Positions 38,001 to 49,809 of a stretch of 64,000 nucleotides of DNA are shown here, piece by piece. A model generated the notes under the pieces. The model did no database searches, was not told the DNA's origin, and was given only the letters and a program-made list of their open reading frames with translations. Within the stretch, counting starts at the first letter, position 1; the number at the start of each line of letters is the position of its first letter. The stretch spans positions 744,001 to 808,000 of the forward strand of contig JALJCO010007127.1 of assembly GCA_023101725.1 (NCBI GenBank), given 5' to 3'. The translations under genes were made by a program, and so were the position numbers. This DNA comes from Atherinomorus stipes (Eukaryota > Chordata > Actinopteri > Atheriniformes > Atherinidae).

Positions 38001-39685
38001 ACCTCGGCCTTGGATTTTTTTCCCCCTCCAGGAAGATATGAGCGTACCATACTTTGCCAAGGATGGCAGAACTGCCCTTCAACAAGCGAAGTAAAAATAC
38101 CATTGTCAGCCACACAGTTACCACACTTCTCCCCCACCAAGGCAGCAAAACATAAAAGAAGCAAAAGGTAGGAGAGTAAACACTTTACATTTTGACACTC
38201 ATTAAAAACAGACAAGTTCACCCTTTCCCAAGGGAGAGTGCACGTCATGATATATAGAAAGAGGCAAATACCAAACTGCATGGCACGGTATCAAAGGCAT
38301 TTCTGCAGTCCAAAGGTCAGGTGATGGTAAAAGGTTGCTGAGAAACGGAGCTGCTGGATGGGCTTTCATCAGTGGGAGGCAGCTGGAGTCTCCAAAGAAG
38401 CAGTGTTACTCGGGGCTGCAGGCACAGTGGGGCTGCTCCAATATGACATTTCGCATCCAGATCTGCCACAGCAATGGCATTTTAGCCACTTTTAAAACAG
38501 CCAGATTGGCCTTCCTGCACTGTTGAAATTTTTATAGACAGCAATTTTTTTTTATTGTTTGGGTTTATTACAGTGTCTGAAGAAGATTGGGTAGGTTGTC
38601 AATGTGAAAGAGGCAATTGAGGGGCAATGTGCAATTGATTGGCTGATACAAATACACACTTTAAGTCACCACTATACAACACAAGAGGCAAAATGTACAC
38701 CCTGCAATGCAACCAAAGCAGTCTCATTTTCTCTGAGGATATTCACGCTTAAGTGGGAATAAAAGATCTTGAAATTAACATAAAAATATATTTTTCTTAT
38801 CTTTTGATTCTTACGGTTTGAAAAACCAACATGGGAAAACATGTTTTGAAGTAAAGCTCATACAGGATCAATTTGTACAACTCCTGTCACAGCTATTTAT
38901 TTATTTCAGCCTGCGTGTCTCTTCTCTGTGGTAGGAAATGGTCAGTGCAGTTTTCCTTTGAAGTCTCTGCTGAAATGATTTGTCCCATTTGCTCGGGGAA
39001 ATTGCAGGCGCTGGTGGTTGTACAAGTGGAATATACTACAATATTCAGGCTTTGGTAGATTAAAGGAAAGCAAAGTGCACTGATATTGTCTGATATAGAA
39101 AAATATGGATATAAATATTCATGTGAAAAAGTCTTCCATCAAAACAAAATGCAAATTTAATGGATCATCCCTGCACCAGAAGACATTGAACCCTATTGAG
39201 TGCATTAAGGGTATTTGTACCAATCTAGTTTATGTTGCTTAAGTTTTAATTGTATCGCATCTTGGCATAAAAGGGAGACATGACTCTTCAGTGCATGATG
39301 TTAGATTTGTGAGATAAAGCAGGTTAGAACAAAAGTAAGCTACATGTAAGCTAACATAGCAGGCTAATGTGGTTGCTGAAACAAAGCCAACATGTTGTGT
39401 TTACAGTTTTTATTCTACATACAATGGATTCTTGCAAAAGCCATTCAAAAGCAGCGAATAAAGAAGGTGGATAAAACATTTCTGCTTTTTAAATCTGATT
39501 AATGGTTTTGCAGTGTTAGCCTACATATAGTTAGCCTTATAGTAAAATTGCCTTTGTAATTCTTTTAGTTTTCAAAAATGATGCACAGGGAATCAGCAGT
39601 GCTAGCAAAGCACAGTCAGGCCGATGTCACAATCTGGACAAAATGTTATGCTTTGAGGCTAAGGGTACATGGATATAAGTTAATG

Positions 39686-39773
39686 CAGTGGTTCCCAAAC
39701 TTGTTCTGAAGGGCCCCCTTTTCACTAGCAATTGTAATGTCTACTGGCTCGCCGCCCAGTTTGGGAACCCCTG
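39686..39773. mobile_element. 88-bp hAT-type miniature element
   Basis: The terminal inverted repeats are CAGTGGTTCCCAAACT and, inverted from the right end, CAGGGGTTCCCAAACT (15 of 16 identical). The flanks agttaatg (39678-39685) and atttaatg (39774-39781) match at 7 of 8 positions, as expected for the 8-bp target duplication of hAT elements. There is no coding capacity. Confidence 0.75.
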
Positions 39774-40305
39774 ATTTAATGTATTCAATGTTATTTATCA
39801 TTTCCCGTTTCTTTTAGTGGATTAAATGATTAATTGGATAACCTCTACTGCTAGCTGCACTTTTACCTCACATTTTTATAGTTCACTGTTTATGGTAAAT
39901 ATGTGACCAGGCCCTTCAGGACAAAAAGTCAAAGTCTTCAAATGGTAGAAGTTACCAAATGCAGAGGCTGTGGGTGATTTACTGTACATTATTGTGGCCT
40001 TACTTTGAAACAAACTCCTTGCTGAGCTGCAGTGAAGTAAATATCTAAAACCAAACTCAGGCAAATAGTTTGTACATTGGTATGAGCACATGTAGCATGT
40101 TGTATATTTTGCAACGAGTACTGCTACTCCATTACAGTATGTTAATGTATTTTTGAGTATATATATAGAGCAATACAACAATATTGTTCTGCTCACATGA
40201 CCAGGAGGCCTTGTTGAACATGAGATATGGTCCGAATCAGTGGAATTGCTCTCATGTGTGTACTGTTAGGCTGTTATGTGAAACTGTATTGTTTAATGTT
40301 GTTTG

Positions 40306-40655
40306 TTTAAAAATAATAATAATGGATTAGATTTATATTGGGCTTTTCAAGGAACTCACGGTAGATCCATTATTCTTTCACTCCTCATTCATACTTGGTG
40401 ATGGTAAGTTACGGATGTAGCCATAGCTGCCCTGGGGCAGACTGACGGAAGCATGGCAGCCATTTTGCGCCTACGGCCCTTCCGACCACCACTGGAACAT
40501 TCACACACATTCATACACCAGTGGTGCCCCCACTGGAGGCAAGGAGAGTTAAGTGTCTTGCCCAAGGACACAACGACATGGGGGATCGGGATTCAAACCG
40601 CTGATCCTTCGATCATTGGCCTACCTGCTACCACCTGAGCCGCGGCCAGCCGTTT
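40306..40655 (-). mobile_element. tRNA-derived SINE-like element
   Basis: On the minus strand the unit opens with a tRNA-like head: an A-box-like GGCTCAGGTGGTAGC near 40638 and a B-box-like GGTTTGAATCC near 40594. Next come CCTTGGGCAAGACACTTAAC and, at the 3' end, GCCCAATATAAATCTAATCC with a TTATTATTATT tail near 40315. This head-body-tail order and the core string are typical of teleost SINEs. Target-site duplications are unclear. The minus-strand 60-codon open frame here is incidental. Confidence 0.6.
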
Positions 40656-40718
40656 ATTGTCCTGTGTAAGCATCTGACGTGTTGTACAACAAATTTCGGG
40701 CACATCTGACAATAAAAG

Positions 40719-40798
40719 TGTATTGTACCGTACCGTACCGCACAGTACCATATCGTATCGTATTGTGTCGTATCACATCGCATCGCATCGTATCATAT
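40719..40798. repeat. Degenerate pentanucleotide array (GTACC / ATCGT)
   Basis: Period-5 units GTACC, CATAT/ATCGT and CATCG run for about 80 bp with steady divergence along the array. It follows an acaataaaagtgtattgta string that looks like a retroposon tail, and it stops just before the hAT-like element at 40812. Confidence 0.7.
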
Positions 40799-40811
40799 GT
40801 ATGACTTTTGA

Positions 40812-42104
40812 CAAGGGATGTCCCGATACCAGTGCCAGTATCGGTACTCGCTCCGATACTGGCCTATTTTGCTGTACTCATACTCGTGAAATACTCGCTC
40901 CCGATAGCACCCGATATTGGACTTCAAGTGACTCACAGTGTTTACGCTGCCATGCTGAGCCATGCTGAGCCATGCTGACAGGAAAATACCCTTCAATGTG
41001 AGCGGCGGCTTTGAGTTTACATCTTTTTTTAAATTAGAAGACGCTTTCCATTACACAACGATAGAAAATATATCTGACCCGTATCATGTCCCTGGGATAC
41101 TTTTCAAAATTTTTGTTAAGGTTGGAGTGGACTTCTTTTCCTCTCCCTCCTGCCCACCGGAGCTGCGTTACCCCCACCTACAGTTTCGGACATTTCATTC
41201 AGGATTCACTTTGTCGGTGCAAGTTTACTGCTAATCCTGTTTCTTATGCTTTCCAAGTTTATGTTCGTTAAGCTGGTATGAGTTCAAATATGTAAAATTA
41301 TGACGATGCTGCTAAACTACAGCAAATCACACCAAGTAAGTAAACTGGGCTTGATCATTGCAGCAGGAGGCTCACAGCCTCCATCCTACCTGTGCAGAAT
41401 GTTGCGACAGAATCAGTTTGGTGTCGGAGGACATTCCATCTTTTTTCTCATTAAATTATTCTGTCATTAAGTTTCTCTCTGTGTACCAGACGCTCCAACA
41501 CCATATAGAATAAAAACAGCTGGATTATGCTTTAATATATTAGTTAAAAATTATATGTTGAGAATGACAAATAAATCTGGTATTGGCATATAAACACACA
41601 CAAAAGTACCAAAAACTGGTACTGATTCACAGGTACTGGAAGTTGGTACCGTATCGATTCAAATATGAGCGATTCCCATCCCTAATCAGAGGAGGAAAGT
41701 GAGATGACTGTATAACGTTATATCACGTGATACAGTTTTATTTCAAAGGTCACTAGTGGAGCCCAATAAGCCTGCAGGCTGCTTTCACAGCGATCACAGA
41801 CATGATCGCGTGTCTCCAGCCTGGTGTCTTGACCCACACACGAGCTCCGAAGGCTGTGTGTTGAACAATCATTGCCCACAACAAACAAACATACCCGCAT
41901 CACACCAGAGCATGCAGAGATGCTTCTCTTTATTTAAAACAAATAACCAAACCAAAAAGAAAAGAGAAAAAGAAAAGAAACAACTTTTTACTAATTTCAC
42001 TTATCCCCATTAATTAGGTACTCGGATTGCTACTCGGTATCGGCAAGTACTCAAATGCAAGTACTTGTACTTGGTTGGCAAAAAAGTGGCATTGGGACAT
42101 CCCT
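40812..42104. mobile_element. hAT-like nonautonomous element, probably compound
   Basis: The ends carry AGGGATGTCCC (40814-40824) and GGGACATCCCT (42094-42104), perfect inverted repeats. The flanks acttttga (40804-40811) and acttctga (42105-42112) match at 7 of 8 bases. Subterminal runs of TATCGGTACTCG-like sequence occur at both ends. Inside, GCGATTCCCATCCCTA near 41668-41683 looks like the right end of a different hAT-type element, so this may be a nested insertion. A plus-strand open frame at 40962-41234 has no recognised domain. Confidence 0.6.
40949..40978. repeat. 10-bp unit in three perfect copies
   Basis: GCCATGCTGA is repeated three times head to tail, inside the hAT-like element at 40812-42104. 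Confidence 0.9.
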
Positions 42105-43204
42105 ACTTCTGATGTGTGATTTTTTAATGTAAAAATATCGATTATAAACTTGTCAATGAAATCAATCTTACAGAAGAGAGATGCTGTGCATGACAAAACA
42201 TAAGCCCTTATTTTTTTTCCAGATATGAATATATTTTCTTATTTACTCTATCAAAGTTAATTTTCTGTAGCTTATACTGCAAATAATTGGGTGGGCTGAA
42301 GGGCAGATTCTGCCTAAAAATGGAGTTTGGTTAAATTTTTATCTCAAGAGCCGACACTGTATATCTCAGTGCAGCAAAAAGAAATTTACATGCACATCTC
42401 ACTCCAAGGCAATAGCTTAAGTCAACTGTCAACAAAGATGAAAGTAGATGTTAACACAGGAAACACTCATTCTCTAAGTAACATAAATATTTTGTGATCT
42501 AGTTTCAATGAAAAATTTTTCAAGTAATTATCAGCTGCCAACAAGAGAAAAGAAAATGTTGATTTTTTAATGAACTGTAACAACATAAAGACACAAAAGA
42601 ATAATTAACTCATGATTTCCAGAGAACAGCATCAGAGTAAATAATTGCAGGCATGACCTCTCTCAGCTTCCACTGACCAGATGAGGAAGGCATGATATCA
42701 ACCATACTAATATGTTTATAAAGAATTTTGCTCAATTAATAAATCTGAAATTAATAAATACGAGTCACAGAATTGGTTATTAAATAATAATAATAATAAA
42801 AATTAACAAAAGAGGTTTTCCTTTAAAAAGCAACATTGGTCTAAAATAACTGCAAAAACATAAAATAAACATGTTGACCATCATTGTAAAAAAAAAAAAA
42901 AGTAGATGTTATGCTTTTGTTGCATTAAACAAAGGAGTCGAGGTAAACTGGCTTTAAGAGACACACATATCTGCTTACAATGTTGCTGTTTGCAGAGATG
43001 CAAAGGTGCAAATGATTGTGCTACATTTGTGCATAAAACAAAGCTCTCATTTTACCACGAGCCCACTGATCTTGTCAGCATTTTGGTGAGATTTAGAAAA
43101 AGATCATTGTTTGGGCACCCTCAAATCCTCAGAACAGTTGTTGATGTGAACTTCCTTCCCCTTCTGTCCTCATCACCAAGTTGTCACCAAGACAACCAAT
43201 CAAT

Positions 43205-44037
43205 TAGGGATGTGCGATATACTGATATGATATCACAATATAATACTTACACGAGAGATATGATATTTACACATATCGTTATATCGCGGTATTAGTTGTG
43301 TAAATTTTTTTGCTCTATTTTTTCATAATGACCCGGCTGCACCTCGACTGACTATAAAGGGGTCACCTGATTATTTAATAAGGGTGTGAAAAAATATTGA
43401 TACACTGAAATATCAGTATATTTTCATATGCCGATACCATATCTGTATTTAAAAATGCAGTATCAATCTATTTTACCAATGAAATCTCACGAGATATCAT
43501 AGTTTTGTTACGAAATCTCATGAGATTTCACAAAATACCACGAGATTTTGTAACAGAACGATGAAATTTTGTGGTATTTCATGAAATCTCATTAGATTTC
43601 TTAAAAAAACGATGGTATCTCATGAGATTTCATCAGAAAAATAGATCGATACCGCGTTTTTACATATAGATATGGTATCGGCATATGAAAATATCGTGAT
43701 ATTTCAGTGTATCAATATTTTTTCCCACCCCTATTATTAAAACTGCCTGGAAGGCAATCCTCTTCCAACTTTTACAAAGAAATCATAAAAAACCAGCCAA
43801 CTATCTTTAATTACTTTGATTTAACAAACATGCATTTCTAACCAGTGTTTTGTCACTTCCATCACTGCAGTGGAGCTTTATCTTTACGCTAAACATGTTT
43901 CGATACTAAAAAACAGGTGTTTGATATGAGATTAAACTTTCAGACACATAGGGGTAAAAATACCGGTATGTATCGTATATCGTCATCTAAAATAAATATA
44001 TCGTGATATGATATTTGGTCCATGTCGCCCAGCCCTA
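43205..44037. mobile_element. hAT-like nonautonomous element (outer copy)
   Basis: It begins TAGGGATGTGCGATAT and ends, read inverted, TAGGGCTGGGCGACAT (13 of 16 identical). The 8-bp flanks caatcaat (43197-43204) and cgatcaac (44038-44045) match at 6 of 8. The AT-rich body is full of ATATCG/CGATAT palindromes. A second element is inserted at 43379-43733. No transposase is encoded. Confidence 0.65.
43379..43733. mobile_element. Foldback hAT-like element nested in another
   Basis: This 355-bp unit has arms of roughly 100 bp that are near-perfect inverted repeats. It opens with AAATATTGATACACTGAAAT after a TAAGGGTGTG tip, and the right end inverted opens TAGGGGTGGG before the same string. The flanks ttatttaa (43371-43378) and ttattaaa (43734-43741) match at 7 of 8. 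The centre holds several copies of GAAATCTCATGAGATTTC-like short palindromes. The insertion splits the element at 43205-44037. Confidence 0.7.
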
Positions 44038-44590
44038 CGATCAACGTTGTAGTTATTTTACATATTTTGGCTATAGGAGTTTTGCATATTTTTCCAGTGA
44101 TGCACCCCCTTATCGACGGCTAATTCAGCATCCATCTTTCATCCTACCAGTACTGCAAGCCCTTGCAAGCCAATAAAAGTCTTATTTTGACTCTTGTCTT
44201 ATCTCCCGTCTGTCGCTATCTCTTCTTCTCATCCTCTGATACAGTAGGGTCTTCTTGGGTTTCATTGCCGAATGAAAAATGGCCAGTGTGTTTATATCTG
44301 CTTGCTAGCGTGTGATACAGTGTGCAAAGCAAAAATTCAGCTGCAACACAGCGTCCCAGAAGAAAAAGTTTTATATTGTCATTTCTCAGCCTCTGGACAC
44401 TGCTGGGCAGTGACGGGTCCAGGAACGCACATACGGTAACTAATGTCACTGAGGCGTCAAGCCATTCCGAAAGGCAGAGTTTTAAGTTTGAAAAGTTATG
44501 TAATGCATCTGTAAACATAAAATATGTGCACACTCATTATGTTCATTGAAAGATAAAAAGTAAAAAATTTAATTCAAAATGAATTCTTCA

Positions 44591-45050
44591 AGGGACTTGA
44601 GGCAAGATTAAGAAACGAAACTCACGACTGCCGGGACTGGCGCTTCAGGTAACTGCAGCCACGAGCCAAGCCGTCACGGGAGCGTGCACAAACTGAAGCT
44701 ATAATGTTGTTTACTCACCTTTTTCTTTGTAGTTACACTTTTTAGTGGTCTTTCAGTGGATCGTTTGCTGATGGCAGAAGAATCCATAACTATCGCTTAC
44801 AGTGTTTGAATTTACTGCGACCGCCTTCTTCCTGTATCAAAACTGCGGATGTAGCGTCATTTGACGTCATGTCCGCAGGGCAGTGCGGGAAATTCAGACA
44901 CCGAATTGCAGCGCATTTTGCAGCACACAGCCTGTTCAAGGCAACGGAGAGAAACGTGGGTGGAAACGTTATTTTTGGTATTTAGCGCTTCATGAAAAAA
45001 AAATGGACATGCATGTTTGTTTGTTTTTTTTATTCCTGCCTCTAGTCCCT
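44591..45050 (-). mobile_element. TTAA-type miniature element carrying a gene-like first exon
   Basis: The ends are AGGGACTTGAGGCAAG (44591 on) and, inverted, AGGGACTAGAGGCAGG. The right flank is TTAA (45051-45054); the left flank is ttca, taken as a mutated TTAA. On the minus strand a CpG-containing segment with a CRE palindrome TGACGTCA (44862-44869) precedes an ATG. That ATG opens 23 codons, MDSSAISKRSTERPLKSVTT and then KKK (44787-44719), ending exactly at a gtgagt donor. A second exon-like LPEAPVPAV piece follows about 60 nt on. This looks like the promoter and first exons of an otherwise deleted transposase gene. The protein is not recognised. Confidence 0.55.
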
Positions 45051-48000
45051 TTAAAGTCAGCTAATTTACTCTTGCAAAGCTGAAATTTAATATTAAACAT
45101 TTTACAGACTGGTCTAATACAGGCCTGATGTTACACATTCAATTGTTCAAATTAAGAACATTTGAACAAATATTGGGTATTTCTTCAAGGAAGTCTGTCA
45201 GAGGATACTCATGTCACATTAATTATGGCACCGGATATTGGAAAGAAAGCACTCTGATCCATCGTGAGGGGGTCATCATTACATGTGACCTTTCTCTGAA
45301 ATGAGTTCTGCCTCTGTGCCTCTGCACTTTGTCATTTGATTAGGAGGATAATGTGAGCTTTCTGCTGTCATAAGGCAGTGGCATTCTCCCTCTTTTCCCT
45401 CCAGACTGACATGGTGGAATTACAACAATGTTTATCTCACCTGCATTGACTTTCTGAAGAAGAATAAAATGGAAAACTATGTAAAAATGTGGCTATAAAT
45501 AGACAATGAAGTGTCTCATAAGCATGCAGAAACAAAAAAAAAGCATCTGTAAATCTTCTGAATTCTGCACACAGTAAGGACAAATATTGTAGCCACACAA
45601 GTACTGATGCGATATATTTGTATATTTGTGCATGCAATACACATTAACAGCACACATATGCAGAGTGCAGACTACCTGTCTGCCATATATGATTTACATT
45701 TAATGGATGGATAATCAGGTGACATGCAGCTCTGGGCTTTCTATGCTTAATGAGTGCCTCTTCACATAAGCAGTTTGCAGGAGTTATCCTGAACATAAGA
45801 CCGCTGTCAAAACGTCAATGAATCTCAGCTTAACTACCAACTTAATCACAAGGGAAATGTCTCATGCTGGGTGACTAGATGTGGAAATCCACTCTTTTTC
45901 CAGAAATGTTGGCATGAAGAACACACAAAACATAGAAAAGATGATTAAATATAAGCTTCTGTTTAGAGCCAGCAGAGTTATGGTCTAATTTCTATTCTTT
46001 TTTTAATATTACATCTTTAATTTAGAGAAAGCCTGTGAACAGCAGTGTGAATCTTTACGTGATCTTCAGTCACAAGGCAATTTTGTGGTCATTAAGACTC
46101 TTATTGACTGAGAAATATTTAAGCTGGGAAAATATTTTTGTTGATTAAATATCACCTCACAAGTGTCGAGTAATATCTAAAGGTCATTCGCTCGATTTTT
46201 CAGAACAGGAAAAGCTATTATTTATGGTCTTGCATACAATATTAGCACTGAGGAACATTTTGCATCTTTTTCTAACCAGAAGTGACTTAGAAAAAAAAAA
46301 AGACATCAGACAGACATGACTGAAGCTGTTACAAATTATATCTCTGAACCTCCATTTTATATGCTTTCTTCTCCTCTCGACATTACTGGTACCAGTCATG
46401 CTGTGTCTCTGGCTGTCAGCATCTTTTTGCCGGGTTGCCGTCTCCAGCTGTTGCCGTGACTCAGAGGAAGAAGGCAAAAGGAGGCAGGGAGGGGAAGAGC
46501 AGTGAGGGACGGACGGTCACAAAGCTTTTTGGGAACAATTATGTTGGAGGAACTGATGTGTGGTATGATCTGCCAAGGTTTATTTTCCACACTTAGAGCA
46601 GTAAGTGTCTGATAATAACACACTTTCTATGTACAGTAGGATTTTATGCCGCACAGCCAGTTCGTGCTGGACCACATCAACCATGACTTTCTTTCCACCT
46701 CGCTTCTTCTCTCCCTTTCATTTCTTTTTAAAACACATTTACAGACTTATGAATTACTGTAAGGAGACCTCCATGTCCCTGCTGGGCTCCCACAGAGTGC
46801 AGCTCTCACTTGGGAAACAGCTGTTAATAAGAAAGACACTGAAAATACATTGCCTGCGTCGCACACATACAAGCATTGTTATAAGGAAAGAAATCTGCTC
46901 TTTTTTCTCTCCTTGGTAGCCAACTTCCATCCAATCTATAATGGAGTAGATATTGCTCAGCTTATTGACCGATGTCTCCTCCTCCTCACTTTGACATTTG
47001 CTTATCCTCGTCCACATCTACTGGTATTGACGTTTGTTCTATCTGGACATCTTCCTAAGCTGATTTGTCATTTGTCACCTCTTAAATAAAAACCAAGAAA
47101 GGGGAGCTGTCAGCGATAAGACTTAATGATACAAACCATAGTGTTGGTTTTAGACAAACCGAGGAGAAATAACGTGGAGGAAAGAAGAATTCATAGTTCT
47201 GCTTAATTTCCTGCTCTATACCTCTAATGGATTCAGAGCAATTTCATCCAGCACGTCTATTCCTCCCACTAATAAAGAGCCTGAAGAAGAACCTCTCTGC
47301 AACCTCTAGCAGGCATTCACTCATAACTGGTCAATTTACTGAAAATTTAGTGAAAGCAGGCTTTTGGTTTAACACCTTTTAAACTAATGTATTTGAAGAG
47401 CCCACTCCACAGGCTCTCCTGTCAAAAGCTACCATTTTCTCCAACTTGCCCTCAACTCTTCACTTCTTCGATTCAAACCGGTGAAACCAACACACCCACA
47501 TTAGAGTAAGTTTTTAGGATTTGCGCTTTGCCAGCTCGCTGTCATACAGTAAATGCAGCAAATGCTTCTTTAGCACGCATCTCTACAAACACATACTGGT
47601 ACAGATTTTCTCCCCATGAGGTGGAAGACAGATTCTTCCCTTCCTCCCTCCTTCTTTTTATCCATCCCTCCCTCACCCTGTCTCCTGCAGAGAGGCTATT
47701 ATTGCCGCTAATTATCTACAAATAGGCCCGATATGACAAGCACAGCCCTGTACCAGTGCTGGCTAAGCGCAGGAATCACTGTGAGCAGGAATAAAAGAAT
47801 GAAAGGGAAGCGAGGAGGGGCAGACAAAGAACAGGACAAAAGTCACAGTGAAAAATAAAAAGAAAGGGAAGGAAAAATATGAATCAGAGATAATTAAGAG
47901 GAACATGATAAAGACACAGTGTGGAAAGAGATGAGAGAAAATGTGGCGTTAAAGAAGATATAAGAAAGTGGCAGATGGGTAAAGAAAGGCGTCAGCAAGG

Positions 48001-48065
48001 AGATGGAATAGCATAGGGGGGAATAACACGGGAAAATGATCTTGTCTATGCAGCTTGTGATGGTT

Positions 48066-48080
48066 GTTGCTATTGGCAAC
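48066..48080. promoter_or_regulatory. X-box-like inverted repeat near the ectodomain exon
   Basis: GTTGCTATTGGCAAC is a 15-bp imperfect palindrome with half-sites GTTGC and GCAAC, again of the RFX type with a 3-bp spacer. It lies about 700 bp downstream (in gene direction) of the exon at 48792-48856. Such motifs occur by chance, so confidence is low. Confidence 0.25.
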
Positions 48081-48791
48081 TGTCCTGCAGTGCACAGGCC
48101 ACATCCACTTAGCTCCCAGCATGCCTCAGGATCAGGGCAGCTCAGGGGTCTAAGGCTGTCTGTCTTATTTCCATAGAAAAACCCATTTAGCAGGCAAGCA
48201 TGGAGGGCTATGACGCATCAGTGGGTGCTTGATTAGATCCTACCTTTGATACATATGAATATTTATCACTGTTGAATAAATACACATTTACTCTCCTTTC
48301 ATCTGGATCAACCCAAGAGCCCTCCTTGTCTCCTCTTAATTTTTTTTTCAATGAATATGTCACCGGAGCATTAGGGCTCCTGACGAGTGACAACACTCGA
48401 GATGATCCCATTATTGTTGCTTGGAGGCAGTGATCAACATTCTCTCGAAGTTGTGCAAAGTGCATTGGGATCTTGTCTTGTTTTTTTTTTTTTTATTTGC
48501 TAGGGTCATAACAGAGCTTAGACACCTGAAGGAAATTAATCGGGGGATGGAAGTCACAGTGGTGTACTTAAAAGGATATGCAATGAAATCATCGCCGCAA
48601 AAGATTGGCGTTTGGCTACACAGCTGAAGCTGCAGGTGTGATGTGGATGCCAGGACAAGTTGAACCCACGTTATTTCTGTTTCATGAGCCCAAATACAGA
48701 GGATGCACACAATCACAAGTGCGCCCACTCTCTCCCTCTTTATTTAATTCACTGAGCTGAATAGCAGATATTTTTAGTGAGTTTTACTTAC

Positions 48792-48856
48792 ATCACTAAC
48801 TCCAGCCTCCACTATCTTCAGGCCTGTCTCCTTCTCCAGCTGCTGCTTCTGCTGGA
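48792..48856 (-). CDS. ptprn2: ptprn2 exon: membrane-proximal end of the mature ectodomain
   Basis: This 65-nt exon gives two bases of a split codon and then 21 codons, beginning QQKQQLEKETGLK and ending VEAGVSD. The acceptor reads tctcccaatgcag and the donor gtaagta. In the IA-2/phogrin family this stretch closes the mature ectodomain, the lumenal domain with a SEA-like fold, just before the membrane; the family pattern is S/Q-x-L-E-x-x-T-G-L-x-I-x-x-x-G-V. It ends in phase 0, exactly what the transmembrane exon at 14689-14904 requires. It is far from its neighbours: 33.9 kb to the next exon and more than 15 kb to the previous one, which was not found. Because the exon is short, the call rests on motif, phase and splice sites together. 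Confidence 0.85.
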
Positions 48857-49809
48857 CTGCATTGGGAGACAAAAGCAGAGGAGGTGTAAGGTGAGTATGA
48901 GCGATGGATGACAAAGTAGCACATTTTTCAGTTCCCGAGGCAGAACAAGCGGTCAGTGAAACTGAGAATGATGCAATGGATGTATCAGCCTGAGTCAGAT
49001 GTCAAACTTGTCATAAAAAAACAACTAGCCCACACAAAAAACAAAAGATCTTAAAGAACAGAGCAAGAAATCTTTAAGCCAGTTTTTAGGCAGCCAACAG
49101 CAGTCTGTGGTAAAGCTTAGAGATGAGAAATCCGGCTGTAATAGGTAACGAGACAAAATGTTGGCAGCTGCACTTGACAGTGGGCTGCCAGTTCCAGCAT
49201 GCCAACAGTGACAACTCTAATCACACTATGCTGAAGTTTAAACTGGAGACTGGATGATGCACGGGGTAACCACAAGTCCTGCAGTGTGCAAAACATGAAA
49301 TGGTGATAGAATTTATCTACTGTGTTGTTTCTTTTTCATTATTTTTATGTAGGACACTTTAAGAAAAAAAAGTTACATTAAATCCCCTATCCTTTTAACC
49401 CTCTGTTGACTAGCAGGCTGAACAAAAAGAAACAAAGAAACAAGAAACAAACACCATAAAAGAAAAGAAATCACATAATATGTTCAAGACTCTACAGATG
49501 TGTAGAGAAAGCTCCATGTGAGGGCTGTGCTCCCAAGTACTGTGGTCATGGCCTAGCTGGGAATCAAATCAAGTTACTAGCTAGCTCTGCGTTGAAGAGT
49601 AACAGTGTTCTTGTTCTTGAGCCATGACAACACTTCTGCTAATTTATAGTTTTATCTGCTCACAAAATGTAGTGAAATCACACATAAAACTATTATTAAA
49701 AAATCTGTAAGATAACAGAACTTTTTCACATTTTTATTTTGTTTTTAATTAAAGTTTTATGCATTGTCCTGGTTATTTAGACAGTCAGACATCTTTACAG
49801 CCAGCCAGT

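Noticed and set aside
44216..44508. Minus-strand 97-codon frame after an acceptor-like gtttacag, ending EDEKKR-stop
   Set aside because: It was considered as a downstream exon of the gene-like unit at 44719-44787, but the phases do not match, it lies outside that element's termini, and no domain is recognised.
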